Origin: Cellulomonas sp.
GTDB taxonomy: Bacteria; Actinomycetota; Actinomycetes; Actinomycetales; Cellulomonadaceae
Assembly (NCBI GenBank): GCA_031178805.1
Contig: JAPSIJ010000019.1
Span: forward strand, 1-15,105
Direction of reading: 5' to 3'
DNA: 15,105 bases
The translations under genes were made by a program, and so were the position numbers. Shown one piece after another: positions 7,324-13,651 of this stretch. The notes beneath the pieces are model-generated. The model saw only the letters and a program-made list of their open reading frames with translations, made no database searches and was not told where the DNA came from. How positions within the stretch are numbered: position 1 is the first letter of the stretch; each line of letters begins with the position of its first letter.

Positions 7324-9015
7324 GTGGCAGAGCGCGCAAATCGACTCTCCGGGCGGTCGGACTCCACGACCCGGCACATCTTCGTCACGGGAGGCGTCGC
7401 CTCCTCACTGGGCAAGGGCCTGACCGCCTCGAGCCTGGGACGACTTCTCCGCTCGCGTGGCCTGCGGGTCACCATGCAGAAGCTCGACCCCTACCTCAAC
7501 GTCGACCCCGGGACGATGAACCCGTTCCAGCACGGCGAGGTCTTCGTCACCGAGGACGGGGCCGAGACCGACCTCGACGTGGGTCACTACGAGCGGTTCC
7601 TGGACGTCGACCTGGTCGGCTCCGCGAACGTCACCACCGGCCAGGTCTACTCGCACGTCATCGCCAAGGAGCGGCGCGGCGAGTACCTCGGCGACACGGT
7701 GCAGGTGATCCCGCACATCACGGACGAGATCAAGGCGCGGATGCGGTCGCAGGCCGCCGACGACGTCGACGTGATCATCACCGAGATCGGCGGCACCGTC
7801 GGCGACATCGAGTCGCAGCCGTTCCTCGAGGCCGCCCGCCAGGTGCGGCACGAGCTCGGCCGGGACAACGTGTTCTTCCTGCACGTCTCCCTGGTGCCGT
7901 ACATCGGCCCGTCCGGCGAGCTGAAGACGAAGCCGACCCAGCACTCGGTCGCGCAGCTGCGCAGCATCGGCATCCAGCCCGACGCGATCGTGCTGCGCTC
8001 GGACCGCGAGGTCCCGCAGTCGATCAAGGCGAAGATCGCGCTGATGTGCGACGTCGACACCCAGGGCGTCATCTCCTGCGTGGACGCGCCGAGCATCTAC
8101 GACATCCCGCGCGTGATCCACTCCGAGGGCCTGGACGCCTACGTGGTGCAGCGGCTCGGCGTGCAGTTCCGCGACGTGGACTGGAGCGGCTGGGACGACC
8201 TGCTGCTGCGGGTGCACCAGCCGGCGCACCACGTCGAGGTCGCCCTCGTCGGCAAGTACATCGACCTGCCCGACGCGTACCTGTCGGTGACCGAGGCGCT
8301 GCGCGCCGGCGGCTTCCACCACAACGCCAAGGTGAAGATCCGCTGGGTGCCGTCCGACGACTGCCAGACGCCCGAGGGCGCGCAGTCCGCGCTCGGCGGC
8401 GTCGACGCCGTGCTCGTGCCCGGCGGCTTCGGCGTCCGCGGCATCGAGGGCAAGCTCGGCGCGCTGCGCTGGGCGCGGGAGAACCGGGTGCCGACGCTCG
8501 GCATCTGCCTGGGCCTGCAGACCATGGTCATCGAGTACGCGCGCAACGTGCTCGGCCTGCCGGGGGCGTCGTCCTCCGAGTTCGACACCGACCCCGCCGA
8601 CCCGGTGGTCGCCACCATGGCCGAGCAGCTGGCGATCGTGGGCGGCGCGGGCGACCTCGGCGGCACGATGCGGCTCGGCTCGTACGAGGCCGTGCTCGCG
8701 GAGGGCTCCGTCGCCGCCGAGGCATACGGCAGCACCCGCGTCACCGAGCGGCACCGGCACCGGTACGAGGTGAACAACGCCTACCGCGACCGCCTGGAGG
8801 CGGCCGGCCTGGTCATCTCCGGCACGTCGCCGGACTCCTCGCTGGTGGAGTTCGTCGAGCTGCCGCGGGACGTGCACCCGTACTACGTGTCGACGCAGGC
8901 GCACCCCGAGTTCAAGTCGCGCCCGACCCGGTCGCACCCGCTGTTCGCGGGGCTGATCGCGGCCGCGCTCGCCGCGCGGACGGCCGGGGCCGACCGGGCC
9001 CGGGTCGAGGCGTGA
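7324..9015 (+). CDS. pyrG: CTP synthase (glutamine-hydrolysing)
   Basis: PyrG aminates UTP to CTP using ATP and ammonia released from glutamine, the last step of de novo pyrimidine nucleotide synthesis, in the cytoplasm. The 563-residue length is normal. The synthase domain opens with TRHIFVTGGVASSLGKGLTAS (P-loop-like) and contains TMNPFQHGEVFVTEDGAETDLD. The C-terminal class I glutamine amidotransferase domain has PGGFGVRG, the nucleophile in GICLGLQ (Cys395), and HPEF with catalytic His527 and Glu529, so the triad is complete. The GTG at 7324 is preferred over the in-frame GTG at 7270, because the latter lies upstream of the likely -10 box and would add non-conserved residues. Its 3' end overlaps the NUDIX gene (GTGA, 9012-9015), as in the conserved pyrG-NUDIX pair of actinobacteria. 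Codon use matches the neighbours. Confidence 0.98.
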   Translation: MAERANRLSGRSDSTTRHIFVTGGVASSLGKGLTASSLGRLLRSRGLRVTMQKLDPYLNVDPGTMNPFQHGEVFVTEDGAETDLDVGHYERFLDVDLVGSANVTTGQVYSHVIAKERRGEYLGDTVQVIPHITDEIKARMRSQAADDVDVIITEIGGTVGDIESQPFLEAARQVRHELGRDNVFFLHVSLVPYIGPSGELKTKPTQHSVAQLRSIGIQPDAIVLRSDREVPQSIKAKIALMCDVDTQGVISCVDAPSIYDIPRVIHSEGLDAYVVQRLGVQFRDVDWSGWDDLLLRVHQPAHHVEVALVGKYIDLPDAYLSVTEALRAGGFHHNAKVKIRWVPSDDCQTPEGAQSALGGVDAVLVPGGFGVRGIEGKLGALRWARENRVPTLGICLGLQTMVIEYARNVLGLPGASSSEFDTDPADPVVATMAEQLAIVGGAGDLGGTMRLGSYEAVLAEGSVAAEAYGSTRVTERHRHRYEVNNAYRDRLEAAGLVISGTSPDSSLVEFVELPRDVHPYYVSTQAHPEFKSRPTRSHPLFAGLIAAALAARTAGADRARVEA

Positions 9016-9620
9016 CGACGGAGCAGGGCGGGCCGGCCGACCGGCCCGCCCCGCGCCCCGTGCTCGAGCACACCGACCTGCACCACGGGAAGATCTGGGA
9101 CCTGGTCTCGGAGACGGTGGACCTGGGGGAGTCCCAGGTCGTGCGCGAGTACGTCGACCACCCCGGGGCCGTCGCGGTGATCGCGCTGGACGACCAGGAC
9201 CGCGTGCTGCTGATCCAGCAGTACCGGCACCCCGTGCGCGCCGAGCTCTGGGAGCCGCCCGCGGGGCTGCGCGACGTCGACGGCGAGCCGCCGCACGAGA
9301 CCGCGGCGCGCGAGCTCGCCGAGGAGGCCGACCTGCGGGCCGGCACCTGGCACCTGCTGGCCGAGTTCTACAACTCGCCCGGCGGCTCCGACGAGCAGAT
9401 CCTCGTCTACCTCGCCCGGGACGTCACCGAGGTCCCCGAGGCCGAGCGGTTCGCCCGCGAGGACGAGGAGGCGGGCATCGTCACGCGCTGGCTGCCGCTG
9501 GACGAGGCGGTGGAGGGCGTGCTGGCCGGGCGGCTGCGCAGCCCGAGCCTGGTCGTCGGCGTGCTCGCCGCCGCGGCGTCCCGCGACCGCGGCTGGCGCA
9601 CGCTCCGCCCGGTCGGCTGA
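9012..9620 (+). CDS. NUDIX hydrolase, ADP-ribose pyrophosphatase type
   Basis: The 202-residue cytoplasmic enzyme resembles the M. tuberculosis Rv1700 ADP-ribose pyrophosphatase, which splits ADP-ribose to AMP and ribose-5-phosphate. Shared landmarks are the HPGAVAVIALDD strand, QQYRHPVRAELWEPPAGL, and the NUDIX box around G91-E92 to RELAEEADL (residues 100-108). The metal-binding RExxEE core is intact. The Gly that normally follows it (EExGL) is Asp107, a mild deviation. The C-terminal SDEQILVYLARDV and LRSPSLVVGVLAA segments also match the family. The GTG at 9012 overlaps the pyrG stop by 4 bp, so the two are co-translated. In mycobacteria xerD follows this gene; here a hairpin and a convergent ABC exporter follow instead. 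Confidence 0.92.
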   Translation: MTTEQGGPADRPAPRPVLEHTDLHHGKIWDLVSETVDLGESQVVREYVDHPGAVAVIALDDQDRVLLIQQYRHPVRAELWEPPAGLRDVDGEPPHETAARELAEEADLRAGTWHLLAEFYNSPGGSDEQILVYLARDVTEVPEAERFAREDEEAGIVTRWLPLDEAVEGVLAGRLRSPSLVVGVLAAAASRDRGWRTLRPVG

Positions 9621-9623
9621 CCC

Positions 9624-9660
9624 CGCGGCCCGGCCGGTCCGCGCGACCGGCCGGGCCGCG
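9624..9660. terminator. Perfect 16-bp inverted repeat, likely bidirectional terminator
   Basis: Bases 9624-9639 are perfectly complementary to 9645-9660, with a 5-nt CGCGC loop. The structure starts 3 nt after the NUDIX stop codon and ends 6 nt before the stop codon of the convergent ABC permease, so it fills nearly the whole gap. There is no T tract on either side, as is usual for GC-rich actinobacterial stem-loop terminators. I infer it stops transcription, or stabilises 3' ends, in both directions. Confidence 0.75.
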
Positions 9661-9666
9661 CCCCGG

Positions 9667-10473
9667 TCACCGGCTGGTGGAGACCCGGTACTGGGCGTTC
9701 GCGAGCGGCACGAACACCAGCAGGATCACCGCGGACCACAGCAGCGTGTAGACCTCCGGGTGCTGCAGCGGCCAGGCGGTCGGCGCCGGCGTGCCGGGCG
9801 GGATGTTGCCGAACAGCTCCCGCGCCGCCTGGGTCACCGAGGACACGGGGTTCCACTCGGCGAAGGTCTGCAGCGGCCCGGGCAGGGTGTCCAGCGGCAC
9901 GAACGTGTTGGCGACGAACGTCAGCGGGAAGATCACCACGAACGACGCGTTGTTCACCACCTCGGGGCTGGGCACGAGCATCCCGATCCAGGCCATGATC
10001 CAGCTGATCGCGTAGGCGAACACCAGCAGCAGGCCGACGCCGGCCAGCGCGTCCAGCCAGGACGAGCGGATCCGCCAGCCGACGACGAGGCCGGTCAGCC
10101 CCATCACGACCAGGACGATGACGTTGTTCACCACGTCGGAGAACGTCCGCCCGGTGAGCACGGCGGACGGCGCCATCGGCAGGGACCGGAACCGGTCGAG
10201 GATGCCCTTCTTCAGGTCCTCCGCCAGCGCGGCCCCGGTCACGGTCGCCCCGAAGATCACGGTCTGCGCGAAGATCCCGGCGATCAGGAACTCCCGGTAC
10301 GCCGCGCCGCCGCCCTCCCGGTCGATCGCGCCGCCGAACACGTACGAGAACAGCAGCACGAACATGATCGGCGACAGCGTGGTGAAGACCAGCAGGTCCG
10401 GCACCCGCTTGATCTTGATGATGTTGCGCTTCGCGACGACCGCCGCGTCGGCCAGCACGTCCGGCACCCTCAT
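9667..10473 (-). CDS. ABC-2 type (DrrB-like) exporter permease
   Basis: The 268-residue membrane protein has about six hydrophobic helices and belongs to the ABC-2/DrrB permease family. Recognisable segments are KRNIIKIKRVPDLLVFTTLSP near the N-terminus, FRSLPMAPSAVLTGRT in the first half (typical of daunorubicin-resistance-type permeases), and FVANTFVPLDTLPGPLQTFAEWNPVS toward the C-terminus. It should pair with the overlapping ATPase to export a drug, lipid or other hydrophobic compound; the substrate cannot be told from sequence. The ATG (complement of 10471-10473) overlaps the ATPase stop by 4 bp. It is preceded by a strong GGAGGTG Shine-Dalgarno (complement of 10478-10484), so the two subunits are translationally coupled. 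Confidence 0.92.
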   Translation of the reverse strand: MRVPDVLADAAVVAKRNIIKIKRVPDLLVFTTLSPIMFVLLFSYVFGGAIDREGGGAAYREFLIAGIFAQTVIFGATVTGAALAEDLKKGILDRFRSLPMAPSAVLTGRTFSDVVNNVIVLVVMGLTGLVVGWRIRSSWLDALAGVGLLLVFAYAISWIMAWIGMLVPSPEVVNNASFVVIFPLTFVANTFVPLDTLPGPLQTFAEWNPVSSVTQAARELFGNIPPGTPAPTAWPLQHPEVYTLLWSAVILLVFVPLANAQYRVSTSR

Positions 10474-11444
10474 CGCGCACCTCCGTCGTCCGGGCGGCCG
10501 TCCCGCTCCGTCGCGCGCCCGGTGAGCGCGAGGAACACGTCGTCCAGGGTCGGGCGCCGCAGGCCGACGTCCTCCAGCCGCACCTGGCGCTCGCCCAGCA
10601 GGCGCAGCGCCTCGGCGAGCACCTCGGGCCCGCCGGACACCGGCATGACGAACGACCGCCGGCCGTCGTCCACCGCCGGGCGCCCGACGCCCAGCGGGGT
10701 GAGCACCTCCGTGACGCCCGCCAGCACCGCCGCGTCGGCCACGGTGAGCTCCAGGCGCTCCCCGCCGACCTGGCGCTTCAGGGAGTCCGCGGTGCCCTGC
10801 GCGATGATCCGGCCCTGGTCGATGACGACGATCTCGTCGGCCAGGACGTCGGCCTCCTCCAGGTACTGCGTCGTCAGCAGCAGCGTGGTGCCGCCGGCGA
10901 CCAGCGTCTGGATCACGTCCCACATCTCCGTGCGGCCGCGGGGGTCCAGCCCGGTCGTCGGCTCGTCCAGGAAGATCACGGGTGGGTCGGCCACCAGGGC
11001 GCCCGCGAGGTCGAGGCGCCGCCGCATCCCGCCGGAGTACGTCCGGGTGGGGCGGTCGGCGGCGTCCTCCAGGCGGAAGGCGGCCAGCAGCTCCCGGGCG
11101 CGGGCCCGGGAGCGGCGGGCGCCCAGGTGGTAGAGCCGGCCGATCATGTCGAGGTTCTCGTACCCCGTCAGGTACTCGTCCACGGCGGCGTACTGGCCCG
11201 ACAGGCCGATGCGCCGGCGGACGGCCGCCGGACGGGTCAGCACGTCCACGCCCGTCACCCGCGCGCTGCCGCCGTCGGGCCGCAGCAGGGTGGACAGGAC
11301 GCGGACGATGGTGGTCTTGCCCGCCCCGTTGGGGCCGAGCAGACCGAGCACGGTGCCGGCCGGCACCGTGAGGTCGACGCCGTCCAGGGCGGTGACGCCC
11401 TTGTAGCGCTTGACGAGCCCGCGGGCTTCGATCGCGTGGTCCAT
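10470..11444 (-). CDS. ABC exporter ATP-binding subunit, DrrA (daunorubicin-resistance) family
   Basis: The 324-residue cytoplasmic ATPase shows Walker A GPNGAGKT (residues 37-44), Q-loop Gln84 in GLSGQYAAVDEYLTGYENL, signature YSGGMRRRLDLAGAL (136-150), and Walker B FLDEPTTGLDP with catalytic Glu161. The H-loop position is Gln193 (TTQYLEEAD) rather than His, as I recall for DrrA-type proteins. The roughly 110-residue C-terminal extension, ending near RRPTLDDVFLALTG, is also typical of this family. With the overlapping permease it should form a two-component exporter. The ATG at 11444 has no Shine-Dalgarno. A TACGCT box (complement of 11451-11456) ends 6 nt upstream, suggesting a leaderless mRNA. 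A near-palindrome sits next to that box. The true export substrate is unknown. Confidence 0.93.
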   Translation of the reverse strand: MDHAIEARGLVKRYKGVTALDGVDLTVPAGTVLGLLGPNGAGKTTIVRVLSTLLRPDGGSARVTGVDVLTRPAAVRRRIGLSGQYAAVDEYLTGYENLDMIGRLYHLGARRSRARARELLAAFRLEDAADRPTRTYSGGMRRRLDLAGALVADPPVIFLDEPTTGLDPRGRTEMWDVIQTLVAGGTTLLLTTQYLEEADVLADEIVVIDQGRIIAQGTADSLKRQVGGERLELTVADAAVLAGVTEVLTPLGVGRPAVDDGRRSFVMPVSGGPEVLAEALRLLGERQVRLEDVGLRRPTLDDVFLALTGRATERDGRPDDGGAR

Positions 11445-11450
11445 GGGGCG

Positions 11451-11456
11451 AGCGTA
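11451..11456 (-). promoter_or_regulatory. Predicted -10 element (TACGCT) for the ABC exporter operon
   Basis: On the minus strand TACGCT matches TAnnnT and is followed by 6 nt and then the ATG of the ATPase. The leader contains no purine-rich Shine-Dalgarno. Transcription would therefore start at or within a base or two of the start codon. The -35 region is not recognisable. Confidence 0.4.
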
Positions 11457-11458
11457 GA

Positions 11459-11474
11459 TGTGACGTACGACACA
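11459..11474. promoter_or_regulatory. 16-bp near-palindrome, candidate repressor operator
   Basis: TGTGACGTACGACACA is a perfect dyad except for one mismatched pair (bases 11463 and 11470). It lies 2 bp upstream of the predicted -10 box of the exporter operon, where a bound dimer would block RNA polymerase. Size and symmetry suit a TetR- or MarR-type regulator, which I do not find in the window. Confidence 0.45.
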
Positions 11475-11475
11475 C

Positions 11476-11528
11476 TCGCGACCGCGGGCGACCCAGGCGC
11501 CCCGGTGGTGGTCAGGCGGTGGTCGCGA
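11476..11528. repeat. Nested inverted repeats at the 3' end of the DUF4406 gene
   Basis: TCGCGACC at 11476-11483 is complementary to GGTCGCGA at 11521-11528. Inside lies a smaller 5-bp stem, GGGCG (11486-11490) with CGCCC (11498-11502) and a 7-nt loop. The structure spans the stop codon of the DUF4406-like gene and could act as its transcription terminator ahead of the exporter operon, but the outer arms are far apart and the inner stem is short. Confidence 0.25.
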
Positions 11529-11895
11529 CCTCCGTGGCGACCGGGATCTCGTCGACGGAGGTGTACACCGGCAGGCCCCGACGGCGGGCGATCGCCACGT
11601 CGTTGTCCGCGCCGCGGGAGGCCCCGGGCAGCCGCAGCACGGCGTCGCAGTGCTCGAGCAGCCGCTCGGCGGTGGGGTAGAGCACCTCGGCGGCGCGCGG
11701 GTCGGCGGGCCCCTCGGCGCCCATGCTCGCGAGCACGGGCAGGGCGACCCACTCGCCGATCATGGGGACGTGCCCGCGGGCGAAGATCGGCCACGCCGCC
11801 TCCTCCAGGCGGCGGAGGTTGGCGGCCATGGCGGCGGGGTCGCCGTCCGTGCCCGACTGGTAGGGACCGGCGATCAGGATCAGCTGTGCAGTCAT
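11512..11895 (-). CDS. DUF4406 / nucleoside 2-deoxyribosyltransferase-like protein
   Basis: The 127-residue protein begins MTAQLILIAGPYQSGTDGD and contains MIGEWVALP, CDAVLRLPGASRGADNDVAIARRRGLPVY and a short C-terminal tail. This is the pattern of DUF4406-type proteins, small relatives of nucleoside 2-deoxyribosyltransferases, most of unknown function. In that superfamily a Glu usually sits in the SxGAxxE segment; here the aligned residue appears to be Asp, so catalysis is uncertain. The ATG at 11895 was chosen over the in-frame ATG at 11907. The upstream one lies inside a likely -10 box (TATGGT, complement of 11903-11908) that ends 7 nt before 11895, pointing to a leaderless start. It is divergent from the DeoR-type regulator and shares its control region, so it is a plausible target. 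A sugar- or nucleotide-related role is inference. Confidence 0.75.
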   Translation of the reverse strand: MTAQLILIAGPYQSGTDGDPAAMAANLRRLEEAAWPIFARGHVPMIGEWVALPVLASMGAEGPADPRAAEVLYPTAERLLEHCDAVLRLPGASRGADNDVAIARRRGLPVYTSVDEIPVATEVATTA

Positions 11896-11902
11896 GGCAC
11901 CG

Positions 11903-11908
11903 ACCATA
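11903..11908 (-). promoter_or_regulatory. Predicted -10 element (TATGGT) for the DUF4406-like gene
   Basis: The minus-strand TATGGT is 7 nt upstream of the ATG at 11895, with no Shine-Dalgarno between, so the transcript is probably leaderless. Its upstream edge touches the first of three direct repeats (11908-11947), which would let a bound regulator control it. Confidence 0.4.
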
Positions 11909-11947
11909 CCGTGCAGAACCGTGCAAGACTACGGATTAACGTGCAGA
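11908..11947. promoter_or_regulatory. Three phased direct repeats in the divergent promoter region, candidate DeoR operator
   Basis: ACCGTGCAGA (11908-11917), ACCGTGCAAG (11918-11927) and AACGTGCAGA (11938-11947) share CGTGCA and start 10 and 20 bp apart, so all three face the same side of the helix. A lone GTGCAG also occurs at 11886-11891 inside the divergent gene. The array covers the control region between the two divergent genes. DeoR-family regulators often bind several direct repeats as oligomers, so autoregulation is the simplest reading. Confidence 0.5.
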
Positions 11948-11961
11948 CGAGAGGAGCCGAC

Positions 11962-12720
11962 ATGCTGCCGGCGCAACGACGGGACGAGCTGCTGCGGGTG
12001 CTGGGAACCGAGGGCCGGGTGGTGGCCAAGGACGTCGCCGAGCGGCTCGGGCTGTCGGAGGACACCGTCCGCCGCGACCTGCGCGAGCTCGCCGCCGCGG
12101 GTCTGTGCCAGCGGGTGTACGGCGGCGCCCTGCCCGTGTCGCCGGCGGTGGCGGACTACGCCGCCCGGCGGTCGGTGGCCGTGGAGAGCAAGGACCGGGT
12201 GGCGCGGCGCGCGGCCGCGCTGGTCCGGCCCGGCAGCACGGCCGTCCTGGACGGCGGCACCACCGCGCTCGCCGTCGCGCGGGCGCTGGCGCCGGACCTG
12301 CGTGCCACCGTGGTGACCCACAGCCCGACCGTGGCCGCCGCGCTGGCCGAGCACCCGACCGTCGAGGTGCTGGTGCTCGGCGGCCGGCTGTTCAAGCACT
12401 CGGTGGTGACGTCGGGGGCGATGCTCGCCGAGGCCGCCGCCGGGGTGTGGGCCGACGTGTTCCTGCTCGGCGTGACCGGCGTGCACGCCGAGGCGGGCCT
12501 GACCACCGGCGACGCCGAGGAGGCCGCCACCAAGCGGACCCTGGCCGCCCGGGCGGGGGACACGTACGTGCTGGCGAGCGCGGAGAAGATCGGCGTCGCC
12601 TCGCCGTTCCGGGTGCTGCCGCTCGCGGACGTCACCGGGATCGTCACCGACGTCCCGGCCGACCACCCGGCCGCGCGGGCGCTGCAGGAGGCCGGGGCGC
12701 CGCTGCTGGCTGCGGACTGA
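11962..12720 (+). CDS. DeoR/GlpR-family transcriptional regulator
   Basis: The 252-residue protein has an N-terminal DeoR-type winged helix (residues 1-57: RRDELLRVLGTEGRVVAKDVAERLGLSEDTVRRDLREL, then VYGGAL). The C-terminal DeoRC sensor domain contains DGGTTALAVARAL, GGRLFKHSVVTSG, LGVTGVHAEAGLTTGDAEEAATKR and ASAEKIG. Members usually repress sugar or nucleoside utilisation genes and respond to phosphorylated sugars. The ATG at 11962 has a GAGGAG Shine-Dalgarno at 11951-11956 and begins exactly where family homology begins. A GTG at 11941 is in frame but lies in a direct repeat and has no ribosome site. No sugar kinase, transporter or catabolic gene lies next to it. The divergent DUF4406-like gene is the only obvious partner, so the inducer cannot be named. 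Confidence 0.9.
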   Translation: MLPAQRRDELLRVLGTEGRVVAKDVAERLGLSEDTVRRDLRELAAAGLCQRVYGGALPVSPAVADYAARRSVAVESKDRVARRAAALVRPGSTAVLDGGTTALAVARALAPDLRATVVTHSPTVAAALAEHPTVEVLVLGGRLFKHSVVTSGAMLAEAAAGVWADVFLLGVTGVHAEAGLTTGDAEEAATKRTLAARAGDTYVLASAEKIGVASPFRVLPLADVTGIVTDVPADHPAARALQEAGAPLLAAD

Positions 12721-12746
12721 GCCGCGGACCGAGCCGCCGGCGGCCC

Positions 12747-13580
12747 TCAGCGCACGTGGGCGAGCACCGCCGCGGCCACGTCGGCCGGGCGGTGCTCGGG
12801 CAGCCAGTGGTCGGTGCCCAGGTCGACGTGCGTGTACGGCGCGGCGACGTGCTCCCGGGTCGCGGCGACCGACGCCGGGGCGAAGAACGGGTCCCGGCGG
12901 CCGGTCAGGTAGGTGGTCGGCACCCGCACGGTCCCGGTGCCGCCGCCGGTGGTCACGGGCAGTGCGCGGTACCAGGCGAGCCCGCCGGCCAGGGCGCCGG
13001 GCTCGCGCATCCGGGCGACGTACCGGTCCGCCAGGGCGGGCTCGAGGCCGGAGCGGGTGAGCGACCGGCGCAGGGCGGCGCCGCCCCGGGCGAGCAGCAC
13101 CCGCTCGGGGAGCAGCGGCACCTGGAACCCGAGGACGTACGAGGACCGCAGCGCCTGCGCGCCGTGCCGCAGCCCGGCCCGCAGCGCCGCGGGGTGCGGC
13201 GTGGACAGCGCGGTCAGGGACGCGGTGCGCTCCGGGTGCCGGGCGGCGAACGCCCACGCGACCGAGCCGCCCCAGTCGTGCCCGACGACGTGCGCCCGCG
13301 GCACGCCCGCCGCGTCCAGCAGGGCGACCACGTCGGCGACCAGCTCGGGCACCGCGTACGCGCGCCGGCCCGCCGGCCGCGCGCCGGGGGAGTAGCCGCG
13401 CTGGTCCGGCGCCAGCGCGCGGACGCCCGCCGCGGTGAGCAGCGCCGCGACGGCGTCGTAGGCGGACCCGTCCTGCGGGAAGCCGTGCAGCAGCACCGCC
13501 ACGGGCGCGCCGGCGGCCGGCTCGGCGGGGCGGTGGTCGCGGACGTCGAACCGCAGGCCGTCGCGGGCGAAGGTGTCCAT
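12747..13580 (-). CDS. Alpha/beta-fold hydrolase, epoxide-hydrolase/dehalogenase-like
   Basis: The 277-residue protein has the oxyanion-hole motif HGFPQDGSAYD (residues 32-42), APDQRGYSPG (57-66), and a nucleophile elbow GHDWGG with Asp102. The likely catalytic acid is Asp230 (TGRRDPFF) and the base His258 (GTDHW). An Asp nucleophile with Trp beside it and the HGFP motif point to the epoxide hydrolase and haloalkane dehalogenase branch rather than to esterases with Ser. The cap region (about residues 130-215) is Arg/Ala-rich and gives no substrate clue. No signal peptide is visible, so it is probably cytoplasmic. The ATG at 13580 precedes the conserved start of the fold, but a convincing Shine-Dalgarno is lacking. 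It stands alone: convergent with the DeoR gene (26-bp gap) and 71 bp downstream of the response regulator on the same strand. Confidence 0.88.
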   Translation of the reverse strand: MDTFARDGLRFDVRDHRPAEPAAGAPVAVLLHGFPQDGSAYDAVAALLTAAGVRALAPDQRGYSPGARPAGRRAYAVPELVADVVALLDAAGVPRAHVVGHDWGGSVAWAFAARHPERTASLTALSTPHPAALRAGLRHGAQALRSSYVLGFQVPLLPERVLLARGGAALRRSLTRSGLEPALADRYVARMREPGALAGGLAWYRALPVTTGGGTGTVRVPTTYLTGRRDPFFAPASVAATREHVAAPYTHVDLGTDHWLPEHRPADVAAAVLAHVR

Positions 13581-13620
13581 GACGGCAGTGCAGCACCCCG
13601 CAGGCGGTCCGGCGACCGGG

Positions 13621-13650
13621 GGCCGGGGCGGCCGGGCGGGCCGGGGCGGC
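13621..13650. repeat. Direct repeat of GGCCGGGGCGGC with hairpin potential
   Basis: GGCCGGGGCGGC occurs at 13621-13632 and again at 13639-13650, 18 bp apart. The first copy can form a 5-bp GGCCG/CGGCC stem with a GGG loop. The repeats lie directly after the response-regulator stop codon (minus strand) and before the hydrolase gene, so they might be a weak terminator or simply low-complexity GC sequence. Confidence 0.3.
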
Positions 13651-13651
13651 G

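Noticed and set aside
7405..8937. 510-codon minus-strand frame opposite pyrG
   Set aside because: It mirrors the pyrG codons, shows no family motif, and its supposed start lies inside the CTP synthase domain.
9760..11133. 457-codon plus-strand frame opposite the ABC exporter genes
   Set aside because: The composition is Arg/Pro/Ser-rich without motifs, and the exporter genes on the other strand have complete signatures.
11896..11907. Upstream ATG at 11907 for the DUF4406-like gene
   Set aside because: This ATG is inside the TATGGT -10 box and adds MVGA before the conserved TAQLILIAGPY start.
11941..11961. In-frame GTG at 11941 as the DeoR start
   Set aside because: It sits in a direct repeat with no Shine-Dalgarno; the ATG at 11962 has GAGGAG at proper spacing and matches the family start.
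12733..12744. 12-bp palindrome GCCGCCGGCGGC between the DeoR and hydrolase genes as a terminator
   Set aside because: There is no room for a loop, so only about four base pairs could form in RNA; short GC palindromes are common by chance here.
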